Below, piece after piece: positions 1 to 17,985 of a stretch of DNA of 64,000 nucleotides (position 1 is its first letter; each line of letters begins with the position of its first letter). The notes beneath the pieces were generated by a model that was given only the letters and a program-made list of their open reading frames with translations, had not been told where the DNA came from and did not search any database. The position numbers and the translations under genes are program-made. Source of the stretch: Theobroma cacao (Eukaryota; Streptophyta; Magnoliopsida; Malvales; Malvaceae); assembly GCF_000208745.1 (NCBI RefSeq), contig NC_030853.1, positions 541,948-605,947 of the forward strand, written 5' to 3'.

Positions 1-92
1 ACCCTCAGATACCCGACAATGGCTAACCTGTTGACATCCCTAATTTTATGTGTATATGAGAGACTAATTGACATTAGAATTTCTTTTTCCAG

Positions 93-2890
93 ATGCCTCA
101 TGTTGCAACAACATATGCTGCAGTCAATTCACTTGTTACATTGGGTGGTGACAAAGCTTTGTGTTCAATTAATAGGTGGTCAGTTTATTCAACGATAGTA
201 TTTTAAGTCCATTTTGGAAGTGATTTGATGGAAATTTGAAATTTCCTTCAGAGAAAAACTGTACACATTTTTGCGGCGAATGAAAGACCCTAACGGGGCC
301 TTCAGGTGTGACTTTTCCTTGTTCTTTTTTCTTTTTAAAGTTTGAATCACCTTCTAATAGACGTAAACTTGAAATTTACTTCTTGTCTTTTAAGTTGCTT
401 TGCTAGAGAATGACTTTGTATTCAAAGGTTAATGTGATGTTGTAGTTGAACCAATCTACACTGAAGTATGGGGCATTGGTAGTACTTGCTATTAAGAAAA
501 TGTACTTGTTCATCACTTTTTCCTTTTAAACAAGTGTTTAGAGTGAAATTTTAAGCGTTCTCGATGAATTTTTTGGCAGAATGCATGATGATGGAGAAAT
601 TGATGTTCGAGCATGTTATACAGCCATCTCAGTAAGTGAGGAGTCATGTTGAAAGTTTAATATTACAAATTTTTTTATTAGGAAGCTCCACTATCATTGT
701 ACATACATTGTTTCTTTTGGGTTGCACATACCTTTCATCAGTTTTCTTTTTTCAGCTTATTCTATGTTTGCAATAAGCCAGCCATCTTGTCTTTTCCAGG
801 TTGCCAGTCTCCTGAATATTTTGGATGATGATCTTGTTCAAGATGTTGGGAATTACATCTTAAGGTCAGTATCTAGTTTTACTTTGCATTTTGAGCTTGT
901 GACTTGTGGCAGCTAATTTGTTTTTCCCCCTTTCATCTTCAACTTGTATTAGGTTTAATTGGTTTCCATGTCCTTTGCCTTTGTTTTATTGCTGCTAGAA
1001 AGCTCATTTTGTGGTGTGACATGCATAAAATTGTAAAAGCCTCATGTAGGTGGTTAAGGTTGGAACCTCTAGTCATATATCACATTCTCCTATAGCAGTT
1101 AAACATGTCAGGAAAGGCCCGGTCAGTTAAGATATCAAAATTTTAATACTGCAAAGAGAGTCTGGAACATGGGGGCTTTTTATCACTAGTGTTGTTTTTA
1201 TATTTTTGTTGCATGGGCCTGTTTATGTTGTTTAAAAGTTGTAGTTAATTTGGGTGCATTTCAGGACTGAGTGACAGTTTGTTAGTATGACTATACTGTT
1301 ATAACCAAGAAAAGCTCTTAATATCCATATTCCACTGCTGCGGCTCTGCTTCAATGGCATCGATGAACGTGTTCTTCTGCATGTATATAATAGTATCATG
1401 GAATGCATGGCTTGGATGCATACCGTTAACAGTCACCTGATTTGTGTCTTGCTGCCTTTTGTGTTCTCTATGTGACTGAAGGAGTTTGTTGCCTCTCTTT
1501 GAAGTTGTCAGACTTATGAAGGGGGCATTGCCGGGGAACCTGGTTCTGAAGCTCATGGAGGGTATGTTCTGCTCTGCTCTCATCATTGCATGTTGATTTA
1601 CCTGTTTTCACCAATTATTTGATAATTATCCTAGAAATTGTGTTCATTGTTTACTTCCTCATGTATAGCATATGCCAATTTGTTGCTTGTGGGATTGCTA
1701 GTATCCAGTATGAGAAAGCCTCCACAAGTTCTGACAATTTATTCATCAGGTACACCTTTTGTGGGTTGGCTACAATGATTCTAATCAATGAGGTTGACCG
1801 TCTGGATTTGTCTAGCTTAATTGTAAGACCACATCATTGCTCTTCATTGAGTCTATTATCTTGCTTCGTACAAACTATGATAGCATTCTCTTGTGCTTGC
1901 ATTAATAATCATGTGTTCTGAGTTCTTCTACAGGATTGGGTGGTTTTCCGACAAGGAGTGGAGGGCGGATTTCAGGGTAGAACTAATAAACTGGTTGATG
2001 GTTGTTACTCCTTCTGGCAGGTACTATTTCTATTTCTGCTCATCTCATTCATGTTTTTAACGAGTTGTAAGTGAAGTATAACCAAGGAAGTGGCCAGGGA
2101 GGTGTATTTGCATTATTAAAAAGATTACAATCAACTAAGGGGGAACAATCGGTTCCAATGGGTGATGGAGAAGATAGTGGTGCAGGAAGTCCACAAACTA
2201 CTGCATCATCAGATGCAACAGGAGCAGAAGGTTTGAACGAGGATTCATCTCAGGCTGGCAGCCATTTTGAGCAGGGAGGTAGGCTGCTTTAGCAGTCCAT
2301 GATTCTGTCTGGCTATCCTTTGCTTGGTTTCTGAGAATTCATGAGAATTGTATTTTAATTTTTTTTTTCTTTTGGTTTGCAGAGCCACATGATGCTTCCT
2401 GTCCAGTTGTTGTTGAAAATATTGATCATAATTCTAGCAAGAGGCGTGCAAAAGTGGAACCTCTTTTCAACTGCTTGGCCTTGCAGCAATACATTCTTTT
2501 ATGCGCACAGGTTTTATTACCAAACATAAGGAGTAGATTAGGGTTGCTAATTGGTTAAAAAATTATCTTCACTTTCTCAAAAACGGAATCAATTTAGGCC
2601 TCACATGAGTTAGTCAAAAGGGCTTAGATCCTAACGTGTTGTTGTGAATGCAGGAGCCTGGTGGTGGACTCAGAGACAAACCTGGCAAGTCTAGAGATCA
2701 TTACCACACATGTTACTGTCTAAGCGGCCTTTCAGTGTGTCAACATAGCTGGTCAGAAGATGAGGATTCTCCGCCCTTGACAAGTGCCATATTAGGTTCA
2801 TATTCCAATCTTCTGGAACCCATCCATCCCCTCTACAATGTTGTATTAGATCGCTACCAGGAAGCACATGAGTTCTTTTCAAGGTCCTAA
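93..2890 (+). CDS. ERA1/FTB: Protein farnesyltransferase subunit beta, 3' part of gene (N-terminus outside window)
   Basis: Catalytic beta subunit of cytosolic protein farnesyltransferase, which attaches farnesyl to CAAX proteins and in plants restrains ABA signalling. Exons read: 93-175, 252-305, 580-631, 800-864, 1505-1561, 1750-1822, 1934-2020, 2098-2278, 2383-2510, 2654-2890. All join in frame and end at the TAA at 2888-2890. Family-typical stretches are MPHVATTYAAVNSLVTLGG, TYEGGIAGEPGSEAHGG, YTFCGLATMILINEVDRL and FQGRTNKLVDGCYSFWQ. The zinc ligands of the family are present: Asp and Cys in LVDGCYSF, and His in DHYHTCYCLSGL. The exon at 2098-2278 and the one after it encode a Ser/Asp/Gly-rich insert; plant beta subunits have an acidic insertion at this place. 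The first 92 bases are intron, and the upstream exons lie off the left edge. The product is certain; single exon edges are slightly less so. Confidence 0.95.
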
Positions 2891-3503
2891 GCAAATCTTC
2901 TGTCTTATGAAACGAGTGATAGATCCTAATTGATGACAATTTATGAAGTGAGAGAAACATTCTGCTCATTTTAGGCACTTTGCAACATTCAGAGGTTGTA
3001 TGAATGCTTTTGTTGAGTGTCACTTAGGTTGGAGGCCTGGAAGCTGGAAGCACTGATTCTCAAGGGTGCTCCCTTCCATTAGTACTCCCACCCTAATCTT
3101 GTTCCCTTTATCAACCATGCATCCTATTGGTCGATGTCGAAGTAGAGTTCCATAAGGAAAACAATCCATCAGGAATTAAAGAATTTATAAGTTATAATAA
3201 TAATAATCTTTTTCTTTTTTATTTTTTTTAATTTTGATTGAGGAAAATTAAACATGAAATTCAAATTGACTTTACATTCAATTTTCGTCTAAATATTCGG
3301 TATTCAAAGGTTTGATATAAATGCTTATTAATTTTGTTTGAAATTAAGAGAAGGGGATTCAAATTTGGTGTTTTAAGTAAGGAGATTATGATTTTGTCTT
3401 TTTAAGTGTAAGTGTATTTTTTTTATTCACATGACAAAATAGTTATAAATATATTTATATATTTATTACTTTTAATATAAAAATCACGAATTTAGTTAAA
3501 AAT

Positions 3504-3543
<40 letters not shown>

Positions 3544-4077
3544 TGGATGATATTTCAAATAATTTCCATAAAAATTTTTATTAAAGGTAGGTTAATGAAA
3601 ATTTTGATTTTTCAATTGATTATAAATGAGAATGATATAAAAGTATTACCAATGATCTCAATATTCACGAATATAGGAATAAATTTATTTTCAAAATTTT
3701 AATATTTATTATAAGCTTTTATTATATATATATTAATTTTTATTGATATTTGTTGATAATTTTATATGGATAGATGTGCCTTAGTTTGAAGAAGTAAATT
3801 TCTATAATGTTATCAAATTCCTTGATTTTAGTATATTATATAAATATTAAAGTGTGTGTAAGGAAAGCACCAGTATTACTATTAGTTAAAATTAAAAAAA
3901 CACAAGTGAAACTACAAGTATTAAGTGTTAGCCTAGGTAATAACGTCTGTCGTCTTCATGTCATCTTCAGTTTCGGTCCCCCCTTCTCCTTAATAGCCCC
4001 GACCCTGAGACCCCCAAGCCAAGTTCACTGTCAAAGTCAAGAAACCAGAAAACTCAATCAAACCACCTTCATCAATA
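2891..4077. other. Intergenic spacer with 3' UTR, AT-rich tract and CASPL leader
   Basis: No gene seen. The start should hold the 3' UTR of the farnesyltransferase gene. The middle (about 3180-3880) is very AT-rich with an AT dinucleotide run at 3509-3539. The end (about 3950-4077) is C/T- and A-rich and probably forms the 5' UTR of the CASP-like gene. A TATA-like stretch lies near 3832-3848. Confidence 0.6.
3509..3539. repeat. (AT)n microsatellite
   Basis: Uninterrupted AT dinucleotide run of about 31 bases inside an AT-rich spacer, likely length-polymorphic. Confidence 0.95.
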
Positions 4078-6578
4078 ATGGAGAACGAGGAACAAGAGCA
4101 AAAAGAAGATAAACGACAACACCATCATCAAGAAGAAGATAAACAACAACAGAATCATCAAGAAGAAGATAAAGAACAACAACAAGAACGACAACATCAT
4201 CATCAAAAGCTTCAAGAGGAAGAAGAGAAACAACAACAACATCATCAAGAACAACAGAATCATCGAGAAGAAGAGCAAGAGCAACGAAAACAACAACAAG
4301 AGCAACAGAAACAGGAAGAAAAAGAAGAAAAAGAACCAGAGAATAAGCAAAACCACACGGTATCGCGATTTCCATTAAGCAAGAGGTCAACACCACCAAG
4401 GACAATTCCAAAAGCTCAATCACCACCATCTAATCATTCTCCTGTTGACTCTCCACTGTCAACTGATCACTCTTCTCTCAGTCACGGCTTCTCTCCACCA
4501 CAACCAACATCTAAACTTTCTGATCCCAACTTCAAGCCACCATCTTTGGTAGTTTCGACGGTGGAGTTCACATCTAGAGATCAGTCAACTACTACCACTA
4601 CTACTACTGTTGAAGTTGAAGAGCAAAGCCAAAAACTTGGTTCTGGTAGTGGTAAAAGATTGAGGCCTGATTTGTCCATATTAAGAAGAACCAAGAGAGA
4701 TAAGATGGTGAAAAAGGCTTTGTTGGGGTTTAGGATTTCTGGGTTTGTTTTTTGTTTGGTTTCCTTTTCTGTATTAGCTGCGGATAGAGATCAAGGTTGG
4801 GCTCTTGATTCTTTCTACCGCTACAAGGAGTTCAGGTTGGTGGCTTTTTCGATTTTTCTCAATAATCTGTTAATAGCCTGCTAAAAGATGTTTCCACCCC
4901 CGTCTAGGTATTATTTTCTGTTTTTCCTTTTGGAAGACTGCTATTGTGGCTTTTATTTGCTTTTTGGGACTGTTCTGATTTGAACTGAGCATTGATTCAA
5001 CTGTTGCTCATTCAAGGTCATTAACGAAGACTTGCTAGTTGCCATCCAATTGTTGGACAAAATGGTATAAAGATCTCGTTGTCTTTTATTACAAATCAAA
5101 CTAGTTATTAGAGCCTGATTAGATGTTCAGCCATTGGCTTAATGATATTTGTTGTTTTAAGTGTTCATACCAAGTCTGTTGTTCAATGCTTCATTTTGTT
5201 TAGTTTTGTGTATTGTTTGATGTACAATGGTGTCTATCGGATTGCAGGTTCTGTATGGCGGTGAATGTGATAGGATTTGTATACTCTGGGAGTCAGGCAT
5301 ATGATCTAGCATATCAATTGACCTTCGGAAAACAGAAACCCCGGAGTCGCCTCCGTTGTTACTTAGATTTCGTTTTGGATCAGGTAATTCTTCTTCAGAC
5401 CAAAGGCTCTTGCTTTTTATTTTTGGTTTTTTATGTTAATTATTGTACCTAACCTAGGCCCCAGGTTTCATTTTCACACCTAATTCTGGGATTGCTGTGA
5501 TTAGGTAGTTTAGGGGACCACTGGCTATAAAGGTGGGTGCATGAGCCCAATGGCCTGTGTATAGCAATCACTAGACACACTACTGGTGTGTATTTATCTT
5601 TCTACGGCTCTGCCCAGGTTTTATTTCAGGCAAAAAGTTCTTAGGCTAGAATTCTTTTTTGGGACCAGTTTGTTCTCGGAAAACTTTTTGGAAGACCTTT
5701 TTAAAGCCTTTTCTCTGTGAAAATGCTGCCTTCACTTTCTCAACTTGTTTCCTGTATGCTATTGCGGCTACTGGCTTGGGGAAAAGTTGGTACTTTTTCA
5801 AAGTGGAGAATTTGGGGTTTTGGTGGAGTAACTTTTGCAGTGTCAAAACGCTTAATTTGCAAGCAATACTTACAAAATCTATGGAGTGCGTGTAAAAGTG
5901 GCAATTTAACGCCACCTCCCACAAAGCCTGTTATACACTCTCAAATGAGCAGATCAAGGTACTGTTTAGGTGGCATTGACATACTAACATAAAGGAATTC
6001 TGATTGTGAAGTGTCTTTTCCTTTTTAGTATTCGGAATACACGTGAGTCTGGAGCTGCTAAGCAATGTTGAATTGCTGAGCTGAGTTTCTGCTTTTTGTT
6101 CTATCATGATAAGATACCAAGCACAGAACATTTAAGTGCTTTCTATGTTTTTTTTCTCTTTTCTGTTTCTTTTTAGGCTACCGTATCTCAAACTACCCTT
6201 TACCTGTAGTGCCTAAGATACCAAAATTCTTTAGGACCTGGCCTGAAACATTCCAAGATAGTGAGGTGAAGTAGATGGCGCACGGGGTCAAACTCTGTTT
6301 ATTCCTGATACTGACATGATTGAAAACTGTGTGCTGAAGCACTTAAAACTGAAATGCTGGGGACTCTTTGTTTGTTTTGGCAGATGCTGGCTTATCTTCT
6401 CTTATCAGCATCATCTTCAGCTGCTGTCCGCGTCGATGACTGGCAATCAAACTGGGGAAAGGACAAGTTCCCGGAGATGGCAACGGCCTCCATGGCATTG
6501 TCCTTGGTAGCATTTATTGCCTTAGCCTTAAGCTCACTTGTATCTGGTTATACCCTTTCTACTTTCAGATCTATGTAG
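4078..6578 (+). CDS. CASPL4A: CASP-like protein, subfamily 4A (CASPL4A)
   Basis: Four-helix plasma-membrane protein of the CASP/MARVEL-related family; Casparian-strip members build membrane scaffolds, and the role of 4A members is little known. Exons 4078-4835, 5248-5383 and 6384-6578 join in frame to 362 residues. Residues 1-90 are almost only Gln, Glu, His, Lys and Asp, coded by degenerate CAA/GAA/CAT repeats. Residues about 100-200 are Ser/Pro/Thr-rich. A basic stretch ending KRDKMVKKALLGFR leads into helix 1 (GFRISGFVFCLVSFSVLAAD). Then come YRYKEFRFCMAVNVIGFVYSG (helix 2), RCYLDFVLDQMLAYLLLSAS (helix 3; Arg and Asp are typical of the family) and MALSLVAFIALALSSLVSGY (helix 4). The product stops shortly after helix 4 with a short cytosolic tail. 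The start is the first ATG of the open frame, just after the leader. A large opposite-strand ORF over exon 1 only reflects the repetitive codons. Confidence 0.9.
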
Positions 6579-7695
6579 CCGATAATACTTCTGGGATCCA
6601 CGAATTAGTAATGTAAGGATTAAATAGTTTGAAAAGAACAAAGGGTGGTGGGTGCGGAAGGGTTTGGAAATATTATAGTAATGAATTGTGTATAGGAATT
6701 TACCTTTGTTTCACTTGGACTATGTATGAGACACAGATGTTGAATGATTTCAACACACTGATTAGCAGATCTTTCTGCATCATTTATCGCCTCTTATGGT
6801 GCCATGAATCCTTGTGTATCTTAAATATGGGTTGTGGCGCTTAGTAAGACGATTGATTAGTGGTGAATGATTTCAACAAGTTAATTAACTGATGTCTAGA
6901 ATTTTGGGACCAATCTGCCATTCTAACTTCAATTACATAACTAAAGGGTTCTCACTGAATGATGAAACAAGGTAAATTATCAATAGGAAGACATAAAGAT
7001 AAATAAAAGAAGAGAAGTAAAATTTTGCTGTTGACGGTTTTTGGAACCCATTTTACATCTTCAAAAGCCTTCCATGGTGTAAATGTCATAAGGCTTTTGA
7101 TATGTATTTAGGTAACATCTATAGCTATATTTAAAGGAAGCCCAAAGGGCTTCCTTGTTTGACACTTGACAATATTGCTTGAAGGAGGATAGCCCAAATC
7201 CATATGGTTATTCCTTTTTCTTTTTCTTTTTTTATTTAATTTTTCAGAACTTATTATTAAATATCAAATTATATTTAATAAATATTAAAATAGTAATTGA
7301 AATGTAATTATCTTTTCTTTACATTGAAAGTTAAAAAAATTTAAATCCAATTATTTTCTTAAAAAATATATATATATATAAATTACTGAATCAGATTATA
7401 TAATATATTTTTTTATCAAATTAAAATATACAACTGTTATTCAAAAAAGCTCAATTTTAATTTTTCTAAATCTTAAATTTAAAAAAATAAGTTTTCCTAT
7501 ATTTAAATGTACTCTCCATTTTCACTTTCTAAAATAAAAAATACTAACTAATAAAATAACAATATAAGAGAACTTAAATATATCCATTGACATAACTTTA
7601 ATATCCATTTACAAACATGACAAGATAGAGAAAAAAGAAAAAAAAAGAGAAATGATAGACTCATATATAGTCTTGTTAAGGTATAAGTATGCTCN
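6579..7695. other. Intergenic spacer: 3' UTR, hairpin, AT-rich tract, ending at ambiguous base N (7695)
   Basis: No gene seen. It should include the 3' UTR of the CASP-like gene. A perfect 10-bp inverted repeat with a 3-nt loop lies at 7134-7156 (AAGGAAGCCC / GGGCTTCCTT). From 7200 onward the sequence is strongly A/T-rich. Base 7695 is N, and the next base starts the 7.48-kb repeat. Confidence 0.6.
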
Positions 7696-8676
7696 CCAAT
7701 CCCATGAGAAGAATTATCAATGTAATTTACAGTGAGAGTTTTTTAATAACATTCTGTGCAAGATCTTCTGGAGATACAGCAAAAGAGAATGCAATGCATC
7801 GAAGAAAGATTTTTGGAGTTTGTTACCCTGTCAATGGCTTATCACAGGGAAGAGATCAGTCTTTGTATCACATGCCAAATCAATTGAATTTAGAAGCAAA
7901 CCTCAATTTTTTTTTTGGCTCAGTTCAAACCTTAAACTTAATCAACTTGGATTGTAATTACCAATTCCAATGTGTTATTCTTTGTAATCTAATGACCCAA
8001 AATCCAAATCTTGGCTGCTATTTCTTCAATAGGCAAAGTTTACCATGTGGTCAGCTTGTTCAGACCATAATGTTCGTTAAAAATTTGCCTGTAAGAGACA
8101 ATTAAAGATTAAAATAAGTTCATTTTGGATTAGGTATGTGGTACCACTTAAATATTTTCTAACTCAATTAAAAAAAATTTTACTATTTCTAGCGCATCGT
8201 CCGGCCAGCAGGCTACTTACATTACATATGGAAGTAGTGAACATCTACTCATTTCCTTACCACATATTCAACTTTTGTCTTTTCATTTCCAGCCAACTAC
8301 CTTTTGCCAGGACTGCAATTAAATCCTTATCTGGGGGCCTACGAAATGAACATGGCCATAAATTAGTACCTATGCATTTCTTAACTTTTCTGATTTGATC
8401 TTTGCCTTTTTGGGCAGACCAGAAACCCTTTGCTTTCAAACCTTACACCAATATAGGTGGTGGACATTCTACCTACACGGAAAAATATCTCAACTACGGA
8501 AGCCTCAATTTTGGCATTGTTTCACCAACCTCAACTCTTGGCCTTACTTGATTAACTGTTGTAATGAATTATGTGCAGTGGATGAGTAAAAATTACTACT
8601 ATAAGTTAACAAAGGTTAGCAGATAGGATGATCAGTGATTGAGATTCTTACCTGTATCTCCTAGCTAGCTAGTTGA

Positions 8677-10507
<1,831 letters not shown>

Positions 10508-11881
10508 TACCAAGAGAAAAGGAAAATCATCAATGTACTTTATCTATCTTTCTTTCTGGTTGAGCATCCACCTGTGTTGTTATATGTAATGATGGTATTA
10601 ATAAGAGTTTGTTAAGAGAGGAATAACGTTGGATTAATAAAACTTAAAAAAGATATTACTAGTTTTTAATGCTTATCCTTAAAAATAAAAGAAGTAGCAG
10701 CTTATCGAATTTACCTTGTCAGGGCCCAATTGTGGTCATTAGCTTGTCACAGGGAAGATCTTCTGGAGAGATAGCGAAAGAGAATGCAATGCCTTTGGAA
10801 GAAAGATTTTTAGAGTTTGGTATCCTGTCAATGGCTTATCACAAGGAAGAGATCAGTCCTTGTATCACATGCCAAATCAATTGAATTTAGAAGCAAACCT
10901 TAAGCTTTTTTATTATTTGCTCAGTTCAAACCTTAAACTTAATCCACTTGGATTGTAATTTCCAATACCAATGTGTTGTTCTTTGTAATCTAATTGTTAC
11001 AGTCATGACTTTTACTATATCTCAAAAGCAGAGAGAAGCTTGGAGAGAACTAGTGAAGCTGATTTGCAAAACAGGGTATCCATTCACAGTACATGATAAT
11101 CACACAGTGATCATATATATGACAAGATATTAGAGTGTATAACACCTGTGACAACCGCTTAACAAGTGTTCAAATAAGATGAAAACAACACAGCATTATA
11201 CTATCCTAACATCAGAGATATTGACAACAAGAAAGCATACTAAGCACTAATTATATTGTCAAAATGCTTGCACGTGTCCATGCTGGTGTTATTCTCTAAC
11301 ACTAATGACCCAAAACCCAAATCCTGGCTGCTATTTCTTTAATAAGCAAAATTTACAATGTTGTCAGCTTGTTCTCACTATAATGTTAATTAAAAATTTA
11401 CCTGTAAGAGACATTAAAGATTAAAATAATTTCATTAAGGATTAGGTAGGTGGTGCTACTTCAATGATTTTATACCTTTTGCTGCGAGGCTGGGACGAAA
11501 GTTCAAATGATGGTCTCCAAATTCGATCCAGTTTCGATGGCAACCTAGGAATGGTCATATGATGAAAGGTGTCTGCACAATGAACCTGGACAGAGAATCA
11601 ATGCTTATAAATTGTTTGAATGAAAACGGAAACTATAAGATTCTAAGGTTTTGGCATCAGCCATTGCATTAGCCATAATAAACAAATTAAGGACATTAAA
11701 CTATAGAATTTAACAATCTTATATGTTCTCATTAGGTGTCCAAATCCATTCTCTGCAGCCAAAGTGATTGAGGCTCATTCGTAATGCTATAAATACTTGC
11801 AGTCTTATCATTTATCAAACAACAAAGAAGAAAGTAAGTATTGATACAGCAAAGAAAGAACAAAACGTTGCTTTTGAAAAA
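10508..11881. other. Reductase spacer 1-2 (older duplicated spacer)
   Basis: No gene seen. About 10740-11450 resembles about 7740-8110, the stretch upstream of gene 1 (shared block around GGAAGAAAGATTTTTGGAG-like sequence). The array therefore grew earlier by copying gene plus spacer. Small ORFs here are parts of this repeated spacer and show no protein family. Its 3' end holds the promoter of gene 2. Confidence 0.65.
11788..11795 (+). promoter_or_regulatory. TATA box of reductase gene 2
   Basis: TATAAATA about 90 bases upstream of the ATG at 11882. The same box occurs at 19266-19273 before gene 4. Confidence 0.6.
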
Positions 11882-13179
<1,298 letters not shown>

Positions 13180-14554
13180 TGGTGTCAATACATAAAAGTA
13201 TTTGAAATTCTTATAATATATTTAAATTTTGAAATATAAAACAGTTAATTAATAGAGTTGTTGTTATTTATGACAAATCCCATCGTTTAGAATTTTTGTA
13301 AATATGAGATTTTTTTGAGAATTTTCGCAAGAGTAATGGATTAATTTTATTAAGTGATCTTACGAGAATTTCATTTTATTTACTATTAAATATAATTATT
13401 TTATTTTAAATTTCTTTTAATAATATATATTAATTATATTCTGCAAACGTATAAAACGAGCTTAGTGAATATCTAACTCTAATTATAAACTTTGCCATCA
13501 GCCATCACATTAGCCATAAATAAACAAAGATCATTGCCCAATGGATCTACATAGAAAAAATAAATGCATATTTTAACTTTTTCTATTGTGAGCTTAAAAA
13601 TCACCATTTCCACTGTTGTCTTCTACTAGCCAGCACCCATAATGATTAGACTTTCCACCTTTCTTATAAATTGTTGCATAAAAAAAGTCGTCTATAAATA
13701 TTATTAAGTATTTAGTTTATTGTAATTTAAGTAATCGTGCATGGTTTGCACAAATCATCATTTTCATTAATTTTAGATATTAATTCTAATTTAGTCATAT
13801 AATGCATTTTTTATATACCATTAAAAAGGCTTGGGGGTTTTGAAACACATAATTTCTCGTAGAGGATTTTAATAGTCTCTCCATAACAACGAGAATGAAG
13901 AGATCGTTGTATATATGAAAGAGAATTCATAACGTAAGCTTCTTCAATAAAAAAGAGAGTGGAAAATTCATTTGAAAATGTAAGCCTACAATATACCACT
14001 ATATGAAATAACCTTTCCATTAATGTGACTTTCAAATAGTCATAACTTTTTATATGAAAAAAATATAACTTTTTATTTACAATTTTTCATATGAAGATAC
14101 AATCTTTTATTTTAAAAATACACCAATACTTTGTTGTTATAAGTTATGATATTGTCCTAAGAGCTTGTTAAAAGGGGGTGTGACATTGGATTAATAAAAG
14201 TTAAAAAAAGATATTGCTAGTTTTTAATGTTTAACCTTAAAATGGAGTAATTAAGATATTTCATATCTTCCAAAAACAAGAATAAAATCAAGATTCATTA
14301 TGATGTTTGTTTACTTTATCATATAATATATACCAATTTTTTTGAGGGGATTACCTTCTTAAGCTGATCAGAAACTTGCAATTTACCATAAAATGCAAAT
14401 CAAAATCCGAACAAAGATTTATTACCATATATGGTCTTCTCATTTAAACTCTGTCCATAGCTCACATGTATATAATATAGAATAGTCCTGCCCAAGCAAA
14501 ATTCTCATTGAAGTTCAACTTCTTCTAACCAACCAAAAGTACATTCAATTCATC
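13180..14554. other. Spacer with orphan reductase promoter and 3'-flank relic
   Basis: No intact gene. About 13180-13680 matches, with clear divergence, the stretch 3' of gene 4 and 5' of gene 5 (about 20640-21205). It includes the leader block around CCATCACATTAGCCATAAAT and the TATA box TATAAATTGTTGCAT at 13665. The match stops just after the TATA box, where gene 5 would begin. About 14164-14240 matches the 3' flank of gene 1 (about 10609-10685). The roughly 480 bases between are AT-rich and resemble neither. A reductase gene appears to have been lost here. Confidence 0.6.
13481..13680 (+). pseudogene. Orphan promoter of a deleted reductase copy
   Basis: Aligns by eye with about 21000-21200, the promoter of reductase gene 5. 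Shared blocks are CATCACATTAGCCATAAAT, AAACAAAGATCATTGCCCAA and the TATAAATTGTTGCAT box. No coding exon follows: similarity breaks at about 13680. It can only be a solo promoter or a deletion relic. Confidence 0.6.
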
Positions 14555-14916
14555 ATGAAGGGTTTGATTTCCTTTCTCCTTTTGATCCTTCTCTTCTGCA
14601 GTTTTGGTGAATCTCCTTCTCTCACTTTGTTTTCTTGATTATTTTGTACTATACAAGAATCTTTACTCTTTTTTTCTTTTTATCAAGAATTTCTTCTTTA
14701 TTTCTGGAGGGTTTAATTCAATTATGCATGTTATATATACATTCAGAAAGTGATAAATCAATCAGGGCAGAGGCTAAAACTTGCAGAGTATTTTTGGAAA
14801 GCATGACAGAGTGCATTACTACGGAGTGCACTGAAAGATGTCAAGCTAAGTTTGGAACCGAGGCTGTTGGGAAATGTGGAAAGATTTCTGCTTGTAATTG
14901 TGATATTCCTTGTTAA
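14555..14916 (+). CDS. Small secreted defensin-like (DEFL) cysteine-rich peptide
   Basis: Predicted 65-residue precursor. Exon 1 (14555-14606) codes the signal peptide MKGLISFLLLILLFCSFG. Exon 2 (14771-14916) codes a mature part beginning EAKTC. An intron near the end of the signal-peptide code is typical of plant DEFL genes. Eight cysteines are spaced C-x9-C-x4-C-x3-C-x11-C-x5-C-x-C-x3-C. The C-x3-C plus C-x-C pair is the signature of the cysteine-stabilised alpha-beta fold, so four disulfides are expected. A TATA-like box lies near 14468-14475 and a 5' leader precedes the ATG. Such peptides are apoplastic and serve defence or cell-cell signalling; which applies here is not visible. It lies between the two copies of the reductase repeat, in sequence foreign to the array. 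The upstream ORF running through the intron is not used. Confidence 0.85.

Positions 14917-17985
<3,069 letters not shown>

Noticed and set aside
1..92. Coding exon at the left edge
   Set aside because: No frame matches the expected farnesyltransferase sequence before MPHVATTY; a clear acceptor at 91-92 makes this intron.
4058..4429. Two long hydrophobic minus-strand ORFs over CASPL exon 1
   Set aside because: They are the antisense of CAA/GAA/CAT codon repeats (Leu/Val/Phe runs) and have no splice or family support; the plus strand fits a known family.
7713..8589. ORFs upstream of reductase genes 1 and 3 (86-133 codons)
   Set aside because: Low complexity, no recognisable family, and identical in both copies only because the 7.48-kb block is duplicated. 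Kept as spacer.
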